A stretch of DNA of 64,000 nucleotides from Bacillaceae bacterium (GTDB lineage Bacteria; Bacillota; Bacilli; Bacillales; Alkalibacillaceae). Of this stretch, positions 35,752 to 44,125 are shown piece by piece (the first letter of the stretch is position 1; each line of letters begins with the position of its first letter). The notes under the pieces are model-generated. The model made no database searches. It had not been told where the DNA came from and worked only from the letters and a program-made list of their open reading frames with translations. The stretch covers positions 81,850 through 145,849 of the forward strand of contig JACDOD010000009.1 of NCBI GenBank assembly GCA_017656265.1, given 5' to 3'. The translations under genes and the position numbers were made by a program.

Positions 35752-36561
35752 GTGATTGTGAAAAAAATATGTCCCGCATTGCTCATCTCCTTTTTAATCG
35801 GATTTATGCTGCTGCCCGGGATGATTTTCGCCGAAGAAAAAGCGGAAAAGATCACACCAAAAAATATCCCGAGCCATGTTTTAAATATTTCCAAAGAAAA
35901 CACATATCCAAACTCGACGAAGGACTTCACCTTCCTCGAACCAAGCGATTTAACAAAGGAGCTCATTGAAAGCTCAGAAGTGAAAATTGATAATCCAGAG
36001 CTCATTAAGATGCTGAATGAGACGACCATTAAACCTTCTCCCATTGCCTTTGGCTATCGGAGCATGATCTACCTGGGAAGCTGGCCATTAAATTATGAAT
36101 CCCAGGAAACCAGCGTAAACTGGGAATACCAGCAGATTAATGTGAACCAGGTCAATAATTACGGCGGAAACAGCAAGAAAACGCTGCATTATATTCAAGA
36201 ACAGAGGAAGGAAATTAATGGAGGACTAACCTCGAAGGTTGACCATCCCAGGGACATTAAACGGCTTATTTTACTGAAGGCTCAGGAAAATGTTGACCTT
36301 CCGTTATCTTTTAAAACGGTCATCGGAAAAGGGACGAAAAAAGGCCAGACATACGGTATCCCAACGAAAAAAACAGGCTATCTGTATGCCTATGCACCCG
36401 CCGTCAATGAAAAAGGGGTTATTACCTTTGGAGAAGTATATATCAAATTAAAGGGTTCAGAAAAATCTCTTGTCGTAAAAAACGTGGAAAAGCAGGGGAT
36501 AGGAGCCTGGATTCCGATTCAAGATTATGTCGCTTTTTCTTTCCAGTTAAAAAATCATTAA
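35752..36561 (+). CDS. yfkD: secreted YfkD-family protein
   Basis: About 269 residues. Signal peptide KKICPALLISFLIGFMLLPG ending near MIFA|EEKA. The body (KITPKNIPSHVLNISKENTY, SPIAFGYRSMIYLGSWPLNYE, QEQRKEINGGLTSKVDHP) matches the B. subtilis YfkD family; function unknown. The start region has GTG GTG ATT GTG; the GTG at 35752 lies 5 bases after AAAGGA and is preferred. Adjacent to yfkC as in B. subtilis. Confidence 0.8.
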   Translation: MIVKKICPALLISFLIGFMLLPGMIFAEEKAEKITPKNIPSHVLNISKENTYPNSTKDFTFLEPSDLTKELIESSEVKIDNPELIKMLNETTIKPSPIAFGYRSMIYLGSWPLNYESQETSVNWEYQQINVNQVNNYGGNSKKTLHYIQEQRKEINGGLTSKVDHPRDIKRLILLKAQENVDLPLSFKTVIGKGTKKGQTYGIPTKKTGYLYAYAPAVNEKGVITFGEVYIKLKGSEKSLVVKNVEKQGIGAWIPIQDYVAFSFQLKNH

Positions 36562-36570
36562 GTAAGAAAA

Positions 36571-36611
36571 AAGTCCGCTCATTCCGGCTGTCTGCCGGGA
36601 GCGGACTTTAT
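36571..36611. terminator. bidirectional terminator between yfkD and yfkC
   Basis: Stem AAGTCCGCTC / GAGCGGACTT with a ~17-base loop, A-run on the left and T-run on the right, so it can serve both convergent genes. It overlaps the last codons of yfkC. Confidence 0.85.
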
Positions 36612-37451
36612 TTCTATATGCTGTTCGGCCATTTCAATCTGATGCTCGTATAAGGTTTCGGCAAGAATCTGTCTGACGCGTTTGGCAGCTGTCCAGTATA
36701 CTTGATCATCTACAAGACCAATAACTGTATATTGATATCCACGAAAATCATTATTCAACGATGTCATGCCATACACTTGAAAGGGTTCAATAGATTCACC
36801 AGCTGGATTACGCTTTAAATAAGTGTCCAATTCATTGTTCATCCTCCGGCAGGCCACTTCAAGGGTGGCAAATACCTTTTTGGGATCCTCATAAAAACTG
36901 GTGGTCACATTTTCGATAACCCGCATCTTTTCAATATTATAATTTTGAATCGTTTTGATTTCCCCGTTGCTGATCGTCAGCAGCTTTCCGCTCCATTCCC
37001 TGATTTTCAGAAAACGAAGTCCGATATCTTCCACCGTTCCATTAAACGTGTTGTTAACGGAAACAAAGTCTCCTTTGTGCAGCTGCTTTTCATAAAGCAG
37101 AAAAACCCCTGATAACATATCACGGATAATACTCTGTGCTCCAAGGCCTAAAACCACACCTAGAATTCCGGCACCAGCCAGAACTTGAGTAACCGGTGCT
37201 CCAAATACCATCAGAGTATAAATAATAAATCCAAAGGTCGCGGTGTACCGTACGATGGAATTAATCATAGATTCCAGTGTCTGTTCTTTCCGTTCTTCCA
37301 AAAAATCTGTGCGTCTGAAAAAGGACTGCACGAGTCTTTTGATGATATATACAGCCAAAACCGTTATGATGGCTCCAGTGATTAATTGGAAAATAGGGTT
37401 TTCAAACCATTCGCTTAAAAACTTTGTCGTTTCAGTAACGAATACAGGCAT
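36579..37451 (-). CDS. yfkC: small-conductance mechanosensitive channel (MscS)
   Basis: 290 residues, three N-terminal membrane segments. The pore helix is FGAPVTQVLAGAGILGVVLGLGAQ, with the Gly/Ala packing of MscS TM3. The beta domain follows (GDFVSVNNTFNGTVEDIGLR) and the C-terminal alpha/beta vestibule. It opens under membrane tension to release solutes on hypo-osmotic shock. AGGAGGA lies before the ATG. Position next to yfkD matches B. subtilis yfkC. Confidence 0.92.
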   Translation of the reverse strand: MPVFVTETTKFLSEWFENPIFQLITGAIITVLAVYIIKRLVQSFFRRTDFLEERKEQTLESMINSIVRYTATFGFIIYTLMVFGAPVTQVLAGAGILGVVLGLGAQSIIRDMLSGVFLLYEKQLHKGDFVSVNNTFNGTVEDIGLRFLKIREWSGKLLTISNGEIKTIQNYNIEKMRVIENVTTSFYEDPKKVFATLEVACRRMNNELDTYLKRNPAGESIEPFQVYGMTSLNNDFRGYQYTVIGLVDDQVYWTAAKRVRQILAETLYEHQIEMAEQHIEIKSAPGRQPE

Positions 37452-37552
37452 ATATGTTCCTCCTATGGCTTCATATAGCTATTATACCTAATCTTTCTCA
37501 ACTATATTTGAAAAATATATTGTATTAGGCTTGATTTTTTTAAATAATTACT

Positions 37553-37588
37553 TTATCATGATAAATCGTTAATATATTATCGTGATAA
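37553..37588 (+). promoter_or_regulatory. paired palindromes upstream of the antiporter gene
   Basis: TTATCATGATAA (37553-37564, perfect palindrome) and TTATCGTGATAA (37577-37588, one mismatch) are spaced 24 bases centre to centre, about two helical turns. They lie 36-70 bases before the ATG, where an operator would sit. No regulator gene is adjacent. Confidence 0.5.
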
Positions 37589-37623
37589 TAAGATAAAACA
37601 ATGTACAAAGAGAGGGATTTGAC

Positions 37624-38949
37624 ATGTCAGTGCTAACAGATCCAGTGATTATGTCAGTGCTAGTTATGGCAGTATTAAGTTTGTTTCGAGTCAATGTAAT
37701 GATAGCAATTATTGCAGCTTCTTTAACAGCAGGTTCCCTTTCCGGTCTTTCTTTTCAGGACACCATAGATTTGTTGATAGACGGTATGGGAGATCAGTCG
37801 AGTACAGCTTTAAGTTATATTTTGCTGGGTGCTTTTGCGGCCGCTATCGGATATACAGGGATTACCAATGTACTGGTGAAAAGCCTCCTGAACGTGATAA
37901 AGGGAAAAAGGGGAATCATGCTGCTTGTGATTGCCGGTGTAGCATCTTTGTCCCAGAATGTCATTCCGGTTCATATCGCTTTTATCCCGATTTTAATTCC
38001 GCCTTTATTAAAATTATTTGATCAGATGAAAGTAGACCGCCGTGGTGTGGCTGCAGCCCTGACCTTTGGCTTGAAAGCGCCTTATATTATGATACCGGCA
38101 GGGTTTGGGCTGATTTTTCATGGCATCATTCAGAGTGAAATGGAGAATAATGGTGCAGCCATTTCCATGGAGGAGGTTGCATTATCCATGCTTATTCCCG
38201 GTTTTGGGATGATTGCCGGTCTTTTAATTGCGGTATTTTTCAGCTACCGTAAAGACCGTGACTACCCGATGGAAGCACAAATCGCTGAAGAGGCCGCAGC
38301 GGGGTTGGAAGAAGATCTATCCGGGCACCGCTTTCAGTACAAGCATGTGCTGACACTCGTAGCGATTGTGGCTGCCCTTGCTGTTCAATTAATGACACAA
38401 AATTTAATTTTAGGTGCTTTAACAGGAATTGTTCTGATGTTTATGTTTGCGCAGGTTCCTTTCCCAAAGGGAGAAAATATATTTTCAGAAGGGATCTCCA
38501 TGATGGGGATGATTGCTTTCATCATGTTAGTAGCGTCTGGTTATGGTCATATATTAAAGGAAACTGGAGCGGTAGCAGCACTGGTTGAACAGTCTTCATC
38601 CATTCTCAGCAACAGTAAGCCAGTAATTGCATTTCTTCTGCTTCTGGTTGGGTTGCTTGTAACCATGGGAATTGGAACCTCTTTTGGTACGATTCCAATA
38701 TTAGCTGCTCTCTACGTGCCAATTGCTGCGGTAGCCGGCTTTTCGCCAATGGCTATTGCTGCCCTGATCGGAACAGCAGGAGCTCTTGGAGATGCAGGTT
38801 CACCGGCTTCAGACAGTACCCTGGGACCGACATCAGGCTTGAATGCTGATGGAAAACATCATCATATCTGGGATACATGCGTCCCAACCTTTCTGCACTA
38901 CAATATTCCATTATTTATCTTTGGCTGGATCGCCGCTATCATACTGTAA
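37624..38949 (+). CDS. YuiF/NhaC-like Na+/H+ antiporter family protein
   Basis: 441 residues, about 11-12 membrane segments. Blocks: LLGAFAAAIGYTGITNVLVK, SLSQNVIPVHIAFIPILIPPLL, and late IGTSFGTIPILAALYVPIAA with GALGDAGSPASDSTLGPTSG, the ion-pathway region of NhaC/YuiF proteins. A hydrophilic loop lies at ~205-230. Probably exchanges Na+ for H+, or carries an amino acid with them. ATG with AGAGAGGGA ahead. Confidence 0.85.
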   Translation: MSVLTDPVIMSVLVMAVLSLFRVNVMIAIIAASLTAGSLSGLSFQDTIDLLIDGMGDQSSTALSYILLGAFAAAIGYTGITNVLVKSLLNVIKGKRGIMLLVIAGVASLSQNVIPVHIAFIPILIPPLLKLFDQMKVDRRGVAAALTFGLKAPYIMIPAGFGLIFHGIIQSEMENNGAAISMEEVALSMLIPGFGMIAGLLIAVFFSYRKDRDYPMEAQIAEEAAAGLEEDLSGHRFQYKHVLTLVAIVAALAVQLMTQNLILGALTGIVLMFMFAQVPFPKGENIFSEGISMMGMIAFIMLVASGYGHILKETGAVAALVEQSSSILSNSKPVIAFLLLLVGLLVTMGIGTSFGTIPILAALYVPIAAVAGFSPMAIAALIGTAGALGDAGSPASDSTLGPTSGLNADGKHHHIWDTCVPTFLHYNIPLFIFGWIAAIIL

Positions 38950-38975
38950 AAATGGTGGTAGAATCCTTCCGCATG

Positions 38976-39006
38976 AGGTGCCACATATGGTGGCGCCTGT
39001 TTTTTA
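38976..39006 (+). terminator. terminator of the antiporter gene
   Basis: Stem AGGTGCCAC / GGTGGCGCCT with ATAT loop (one G-U pair), followed by GTTTTTTAT. Confidence 0.8.
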
Positions 39007-39109
39007 TGAAGTTCCTGTTCTTTCTGGGGGTTCTGTTTTTCTGGGGTTTCTGCTCTTCTGAGTGCCTGCCCTTTTGAGGTTCCTGTACTTCTAATGATGT
39101 TAGTGCCCG

Positions 39110-39151
39110 TGCCTGTCACTTGTCGAGTTTTGTCGGTGGCAGGCGTTTTTT
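39110..39151 (+). repeat. 18-base repeat family, copy with own hairpin
   Basis: GTGCCTGTCACTTGTCGA followed by TTTTGTCGGTGGCAGGCG then TTTTTT: arms GCCTGTCAC / GTGGCAGGC with one mismatch, so it can also terminate. The interval 38950-39285 holds this, the terminator at 38976 and several CTTCTGGGG-type short runs, but no gene. Confidence 0.6.
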
Positions 39152-39285
39152 ATGCCTGTAAGCTGAACACCATCCTATCTTCCCCTTTGAAACGAGGATG
39201 ACAGTTTTCATATTCGCAAATCCAACTTCAGCATGCATGTTTTTTTATGGCTCGCAAAAAATAGGAAAAAAAGCAGGTGAGTCAG

Positions 39286-40083
39286 ATGAGAAAAATATGT
39301 AAACATATAGCAGCAGTGTTAGCAGCTGTATTATTGTTGACTCCTCTATCCGTACAGGCCGTCGATAACAATGGCTATGGCTGGGGCTATAAAGCCAAAA
39401 AAAATAATCAGCCCCCTGAAGTGGGAAAGTATGGCCCTATTCTCGAGAAATATGATGGAATTTACCTTGATCCATCCGGAGATAAAGTCATCTATCTAAC
39501 CTTCGATAATGGATATGAACAGGGGTATACAGGAAAAATTTTAGATGTATTAAAAAAGAAAAAAGTACCCGCGACTTTTTTTGTCACTGGTCACTATGTG
39601 AAAAGTGAACCGGAACTGATCAAGCGTATGGCAGAAGAAGGGCACATTATTGGCAATCACTCATGGAGCCATCCTGACTTTACGAAATTATCAAAAGGAA
39701 AAATGAAACAGGAGCTGGAAAAGGTCCGCAAACAGGTGTCCGAAATCACGGGGAACTCTTATATGAAATATGTGCGACCGCCCCGGGGGACCTTTAGTGA
39801 ACGGACATTAAAGGCAGCAAAAGAGCTTGGCTACATTCATGTGTTCTGGTCATTAGCCTTTGTCGACTGGAACACAGACCATCAGAAGGGCTGGGAGTAC
39901 GCATATAAGAGTGTCATCAGCCAAATCCATCCCGGAGCCGTCATTCTTCTTCATACGGTATCCCAGGACAATGCAGAAGCATTGGGCCCTCTGATTGATG
40001 AACTGAGAAAACGGGGATACAAATTTAAAAGCCTCGATGACCTGATGTGGAAAAGATTAACACCCCTAAGCGTCTTTTATTGA
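39286..40083 (+). CDS. pdaA: peptidoglycan N-acetylmuramic acid deacetylase, spore cortex
   Basis: About 265 residues. Signal peptide to residue 25 (SVQA|VD). NodB domain: TFDNGYEQGY (motif 1, with the Asn typical of PdaA instead of a second Asp), GNHSWSHPD (motif 2, zinc His pair), RPPRGTFSE (motif 3) and LLHTVSQDNAEAL (motif 5). It deacetylates MurNAc as a step to muramic delta-lactam, the cortex mark needed for germination. AGGTGA lies 5 bases before ATG 39286. In B. subtilis it is sigma-G dependent; only a weak TGCATG element is seen here. Confidence 0.95.
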   Translation: MRKICKHIAAVLAAVLLLTPLSVQAVDNNGYGWGYKAKKNNQPPEVGKYGPILEKYDGIYLDPSGDKVIYLTFDNGYEQGYTGKILDVLKKKKVPATFFVTGHYVKSEPELIKRMAEEGHIIGNHSWSHPDFTKLSKGKMKQELEKVRKQVSEITGNSYMKYVRPPRGTFSERTLKAAKELGYIHVFWSLAFVDWNTDHQKGWEYAYKSVISQIHPGAVILLHTVSQDNAEALGPLIDELRKRGYKFKSLDDLMWKRLTPLSVFY

Positions 40084-40121
40084 AGAGGACACCAGAAGGG
40101 AATTTTCCCAATTTTTAAGGG

Positions 40122-40152
40122 TGAATATTTTTATCTGCCATTGAAAAATATA
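40122..40152 (+). promoter_or_regulatory. sigma-G-like forespore promoter
   Basis: TGAATA (40122-40127), 17-base spacer, AAAATATA (40145-40152). It resembles the sigma-G pattern of small acid-soluble protein genes, just ahead of a Gln-rich small protein gene and after pdaA. Confidence 0.4.
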
Positions 40153-40203
40153 AGTACTGTTGAGGCAACAGCCCAACAAAATTTCCTGGAGGTGTCCGAC
40201 GTT

Positions 40204-40494
40204 ATGAATCAACAAAATCAACAGCAAAACCAACAGCAAATCCAACAAGCCTTGAATGCTGCACAGCAGGCGCAGCAGGCCGTACAGCAAGCTCAGGCAA
40301 ATGCTAATCCGCAGCAAATTCAGCAGGCCCAAAAACAATTACAGCAAGCTCAACAGCAAGTTCAGCAGGCTCAGCAGCAAGCCCAGCAACAGCAAACTCA
40401 GGCGTCTGCTCAACAACAGCAGCAGCTTCAGCAGGCTCAGCAGCAGCTTCAGCAAGCACAGTCCGCTATTCAGCAAGCTCAACAGCAGCAATAA
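40204..40494 (+). CDS. Gln/Ala-rich low-complexity small protein
   Basis: 96 residues; more than half are Gln and nearly a quarter Ala. After MNQQNQQQNQQQIQQALNAA it consists of heptad-like QQAQQAVQ/QQLQQAQ units, which would form a long helix or coiled coil. No hydrophobic segment. GGAGGTG lies 9 bases before the ATG, and a strong terminator follows, so it is a real gene. It recalls gamma-type spore proteins in Gln richness, but no SASP motif is present. Function unknown; spore location is inference from the promoter and from pdaA next door. Confidence 0.72.
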   Translation: MNQQNQQQNQQQIQQALNAAQQAQQAVQQAQANANPQQIQQAQKQLQQAQQQVQQAQQQAQQQQTQASAQQQQQLQQAQQQLQQAQSAIQQAQQQQ

Positions 40495-40507
40495 CATGAT
40501 TTTTTGT

Positions 40508-40536
40508 AAAAGCCCCCTTATATAAGGGGCTTTTTT
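40508..40536 (+). terminator. terminator of the Gln-rich gene
   Basis: Stem AAAGCCCC / GGGGCTTT with TTATATAA in the loop stem, then six T. Very stable. Confidence 0.9.
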
Positions 40537-40581
40537 CATTTGGATTTATCGACCCTTGAAATTTTTTTGTCCCTCCACCAG

Positions 40582-40790
40582 CTTCGTGATAGCCGAAACA
40601 GCATCGGGTTTTTGTGGAAATGGTCTTCATCAGGGTTATGAAAGCCAAATCAGCATCGGGTTTTTATGGAAATGTTCTTCATCAGGATTATGAAGGCCAA
40701 AAGTGTATGAAATTATTGCGGAGAAGTTCTTCATCAGGGTTATGAAGGCCAAAACACCATGAAATTTTTGCGCAAATCATGACTTCATAA
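40582..40790. repeat. 52-bp tandem repeat, about three to four units
   Basis: CTTCATCAGG recurs at 40625, 40677 and 40729 at exact 52-base steps, each followed by TTATGAAGGCCAAA-like text. A diverged first unit begins near 40582. As 52 is not a multiple of three, it is not a protein repeat. The interval 40537-41022 has no other feature I can support. Confidence 0.75.
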
Positions 40791-41022
40791 GGAACAAAAT
40801 TAGGTTTAGTGAGGTTGTCCGTTATGTGTACTCTACAGGAAGGTGAAAATTCACTCCGTTCCCCCTCTATGACGGACAGAGCATAAAAAGATGCGAAGTG
40901 ATCCAGCCCCATTTTTCTCATCCTCTCTGAAATTGACCTGATCACATGTGCCCCTGCGCATAAAGTCTTAAGTCGCCCACCACCTTACAAGTTGTTGATA
41001 ATCAGGCAGTCATTCTCCATAA

Positions 41023-41058
41023 AAAAAGGCTGTCCGGAACAAACCGAACAGCCTTTTC
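41023..41058. terminator. terminator downstream of the small membrane protein gene
   Basis: Stem AAAAGGCTGTCCG / CGAACAGCCTTTT (one bulge), with A-run on one side and T-run on the other, so usable in both directions. Confidence 0.75.
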
Positions 41059-41116
41059 ATCAGGTTATAAGCATATTTTTTCAGGAAGCATTTTTTGATA
41101 AAAGCTGGAGAGATGA

Positions 41117-41410
41117 TTACTGGTTTTTATTTCTGTTTTCCTGATCTTTTTGATCGGGAGAAAGTTCAGCCGAAAATTCAACAGCCGCCTGTTGTGGTGA
41201 TACGGGAGAAATACGGCGGATAGGGTTTGGTCTCTGATTTGCGTTATCTCTCTGGCCCATGCGGGAAAAAGCAAACGTTAATACAGTAGCACCCAGGCTG
41301 AGCAGCGTAAATAACATGCCGCCGTTGCGCCTTCTTTTCCTTCCGAACATTTGAAAGCGTCTTAGAGGCTGTCTTTGAAACATTGTACGAAACCATCTAA
41401 GGTTATTCAT
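41117..41410 (-). CDS. small basic membrane protein of unknown function
   Basis: 97 residues. An Arg-rich N-terminus (MNNLRWFRTMFQRQPLRRFQ, GRKRRR), one membrane segment (GGMLFTLLSLGATVLTFAFS) and a Gln/Pro/Asn-rich C-tail. GGAGG lies 9 bases before ATG 41410 and a terminator follows. I do not recognise the family. Confidence 0.65.
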   Translation of the reverse strand: MNNLRWFRTMFQRQPLRRFQMFGRKRRRNGGMLFTLLSLGATVLTFAFSRMGQRDNANQRPNPIRRISPVSPQQAAVEFSAELSPDQKDQENRNKNQ

Positions 41411-41490
41411 GCTTAAAACCTCCATTTTCAAAGAAAATAGGGAAATATCACTTTCCCTATCCTTTAATCTTTGCAAATAGGAGAGGTTTC

Positions 41491-41607
41491 ATGATGGTAC
41501 TTTTTGCAACCAGACATCTTTTCACAAACAGACATTACAGGCATAATAAGATTAAGATGTACAATGGGAACAGACTGACTTTATGCTGTGTTTCCCGGAG
41601 AGGATGA
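41491..41607 (+). CDS. possible 38-residue leader ORF before alkA
   Basis: AGGAGAGG lies 6 bases before paired ATGs and opens a 38-codon frame (MMVLFATRHLFTNRHYRHNK...), rich in His, Arg and Asn. The TGA overlaps the start region of the glycosylase gene, as a translationally coupled leader would. No homologue is known to me; it may be chance. Confidence 0.25.
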   Translation: MMVLFATRHLFTNRHYRHNKIKMYNGNRLTLCCVSRRG

Positions 41608-41612
41608 TGAAG

Positions 41613-42485
41613 ATGTGGAAAGAGCATGCAGCGGTAAAGGGAATGTATGATTTTGACTATGTCCTCAGCCGTATGTGTTTTGATCCGTTAATCAAAGCAG
41701 ACAGAGGTGAACGCTGGGTTGAGATCCCAGTTCGGCTGGAAGATGAAAAACATATTGTGCGTGTTCAGGCTGCAGGAGATACGCAAAATCCTGAGTTTCT
41801 GATTCAAAGTGACAGCCTGGATCAAAAAGAGCTTCTGATTGACTACATTTATCAGCTGTTTCAATGGGAAAAAGATCTATCCATAATTTACAGTCACTTT
41901 CAGCAAACGGACCTGGCACCATTATTTAAAAAGCATCAAGGAACACCGGTAGTCAGGGATTTTCACCTGTACGACTGCTTGATGAAAACCATTATTCACC
42001 AGCAGTTAAATATGAAATTTGCCTATACATTAACTTCCCGATTTGTCGAACGTTTTGGCGAGCAAAAAGATGGAGTATGGTTTTATCCGACACCCGAAAA
42101 AGTTGCCCGACTGCAGTATGATGATCTGAGGAAACTCCAGTTCAGCCAGCGGAAAGCGGAATATGTCATTGATACATCCAGACTAATTGCTGATAATGAA
42201 ATTAATTTGGACGAGCTTTCTGAAAAAACGGATGAAGAAGTGATTCAGGAGATTACAAAAATCCGCGGCATTGGAGTGTGGACAGCCGAAAATTGGCTAT
42301 TATTTGGCGTTGGACGGGATGATTTTTTGCCTGCAGCTGATATTGGCATCCAAAATGCCCTGAAAATCTTTATGAATCGGGATAAAAAACCCCAGAAAGA
42401 AGAAATTTATGAAATGAGCAAAGACTGGTCTCCTTATCGAAGCTATGCATCTTTGGTATTGTGGAGAAGTATTGAAAAAAATTAG
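41613..42485 (+). CDS. yfjP: DNA-3-methyladenine glycosylase II (AlkA type)
   Basis: About 290 residues. N-terminal beta domain, then an HhH-GPD domain: TIIHQQLNMKFAYTLTSRFV, hairpin ITKIRGIGVWTAENWLLFGV and catalytic Asp in FLPAADIGIQ. It removes alkylated purines from DNA. Three in-frame ATGs lie close together; the one at 41613 is 9 bases from GGAGAGG. Next to rlmD, the same pair as yfjP-yfjO in B. subtilis. Confidence 0.9.
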   Translation: MWKEHAAVKGMYDFDYVLSRMCFDPLIKADRGERWVEIPVRLEDEKHIVRVQAAGDTQNPEFLIQSDSLDQKELLIDYIYQLFQWEKDLSIIYSHFQQTDLAPLFKKHQGTPVVRDFHLYDCLMKTIIHQQLNMKFAYTLTSRFVERFGEQKDGVWFYPTPEKVARLQYDDLRKLQFSQRKAEYVIDTSRLIADNEINLDELSEKTDEEVIQEITKIRGIGVWTAENWLLFGVGRDDFLPAADIGIQNALKIFMNRDKKPQKEEIYEMSKDWSPYRSYASLVLWRSIEKN

Positions 42486-42494
42486 GTGATAAAA

Positions 42495-43886
42495 ATGAAA
42501 AAGAAACATACCAGACAATCAGGAAATATTCATGTGAATAAGGGACAGGAAATCCCGGTAACCATCAAAAAAATCGGCATAAACGGTGAAGGGATTGGGT
42601 ATTTTAAGCGTAAAACAGTATTTATACCTGGGGCACTACCAGGAGAAGAAGTAATAGCCAGAGTCGAAAAGAACCAGCCTAATTACATTGAGGCAAAATT
42701 GAACCGGATTCGAAAACGTTCAAAATACCGTATTGAACCCCCATGTCCGATTTATGACCAGTGCGGAGGTTGTCAGCTTCAGCACCTCCGTTATGATAAG
42801 CAGCTCGAATTTAAACGGGATATGATTCTACAGGCACTCGACCGATATATGAAGAAGCCTGTTGATCCCGGCCTGATCAAACCGGCCATGGGAATGGATC
42901 ATCCATGGGGGTACCGCAATAAAAGTCAGCTACAGGTAGGGAAGAAAAAAGGAAAAACAGTAGCCGGTCTATATCAAGAAGGAAGTCATTATCTGGTTGA
43001 TGTAACAGACTGTCAGGTTCAACACCCCGACACAAACAAAGTCACTAAACAGGTCTTGCAAATCATTGATGATCTTAATATACCGATTTATCATGAACGA
43101 AAGCGTGAAGGGTTTGTTCGCCGGATTGTAGTCCGCACAGGATTTGAAACGGGGGAAATACAACTTGTGATAATTACGGCTGATAAGCACTTTCCCAAAA
43201 AAGAACTGTTCATACGGGAAGTGAAAAGACGTTTGCCGGAAGTGACGTCCGTTTTGCAAAATGTTAATCCTCGTAAAACGTCACTGATTTTTGGAGAAGA
43301 GACCTATTTGCTGGCAGGGAAAGAGTACATGGAAGAAAAGCTGGGGGATATCAGCTATGATCTGTCGGCACGTGCGTTTTTTCAATTGAATCCAATCCAG
43401 ACCAAAAAGTTATATAACGAAGTAAAAATTCTTGCTGATTTAACAGGCGATGAAAAAGTCGTTGACGCCTATTGCGGAGTAGGGACAATCGGTTTATGGC
43501 TGGCAGAGGGTGTTAAGGAACTGAGGGGGATTGAAGTTATTGATGAAGCAGTGAAAGATGCCAGAAGGAATGCTGAAAAATTGGGCATTCAAAACGCCAA
43601 ATATGTGACAGGGAAAGCGGAGGACTGGCTTTATAAATGGCATAAGGAAGGATTTAAACCGGATGTGGTCATTGTAGATCCGCCCCGGGCAGGGCTGGAT
43701 CATCGTCTTGTGGAAGCGCTAAAGAAAATCAGGCCGAAAAAGCTGATTTATGTGTCCTGCAACCCATCGACCCTTGCGAAAAATCTGGATGCCCTATCCA
43801 GTAAATTCGCCATCAAATCCATCCAGCCAATCGACATGTTCCCCCAGACCAGCCACGTCGAAAGCATCACCCTGCTGACGATTTAA
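42495..43886 (+). CDS. yfjO: 23S rRNA (uracil-5-)-methyltransferase, RlmD/RlmCD family
   Basis: About 463 residues. N-terminal TRAM domain (IPVTIKKIGINGEGIGYF), a 4Fe-4S cluster motif CPIYDQCGGCQLQHL, and a C-terminal SAM methyltransferase domain with VVDAYCGVGTIGLWLA, IVDPPRAGLD and catalytic Cys in YVSCNPSTLAKNL. It forms m5U in 23S rRNA. AGGTGAT lies 4 bases before ATG 42495. A hairpin terminator is inside the repeat element that follows. Confidence 0.93.
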   Translation: MKKKHTRQSGNIHVNKGQEIPVTIKKIGINGEGIGYFKRKTVFIPGALPGEEVIARVEKNQPNYIEAKLNRIRKRSKYRIEPPCPIYDQCGGCQLQHLRYDKQLEFKRDMILQALDRYMKKPVDPGLIKPAMGMDHPWGYRNKSQLQVGKKKGKTVAGLYQEGSHYLVDVTDCQVQHPDTNKVTKQVLQIIDDLNIPIYHERKREGFVRRIVVRTGFETGEIQLVIITADKHFPKKELFIREVKRRLPEVTSVLQNVNPRKTSLIFGEETYLLAGKEYMEEKLGDISYDLSARAFFQLNPIQTKKLYNEVKILADLTGDEKVVDAYCGVGTIGLWLAEGVKELRGIEVIDEAVKDARRNAEKLGIQNAKYVTGKAEDWLYKWHKEGFKPDVVIVDPPRAGLDHRLVEALKKIRPKKLIYVSCNPSTLAKNLDALSSKFAIKSIQPIDMFPQTSHVESITLLTI

Positions 43887-43911
43887 TTCTTTTAAAATTC
43901 TTTTAAATTCT

Positions 43912-44021
43912 GGTGCCTGTCACTTGTCGAAAAATCTTTGTACCCAGTGGCTTCCTTTCCTAATTTGTGAGCCTCTGGGCATTTTTATGTTACTCTCCTC
44001 ACCCTCGACAAGTGACAGGTA
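43912..44021. repeat. 18-base repeat pair flanking a terminator
   Basis: TGCCTGTCACTTGTCGA (43914-43930) and its inverse TCGACAAGTGACAGGTA (44005-44021) enclose a hairpin CCCAGTGGCT ... AGCCTCTGGG followed by CATTTTTAT. The inner hairpin is a good terminator for yfjO. Confidence 0.7.
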
Positions 44022-44125
44022 CTTGTCAGATATTGTCGAAGAGAATGGGGCAGTGTTGTATAGTGCGGATTCAAACAGACATACTATTGAATGATCAGAT
44101 TGTGTAAAAAATGGAGAGTGACGCT

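Noticed and set aside
40688..40945. 85-codon minus-strand ORF
   Set aside because: Overlaps the 52-bp tandem repeat, has no clear ribosome site and no recognisable protein; treated as chance.
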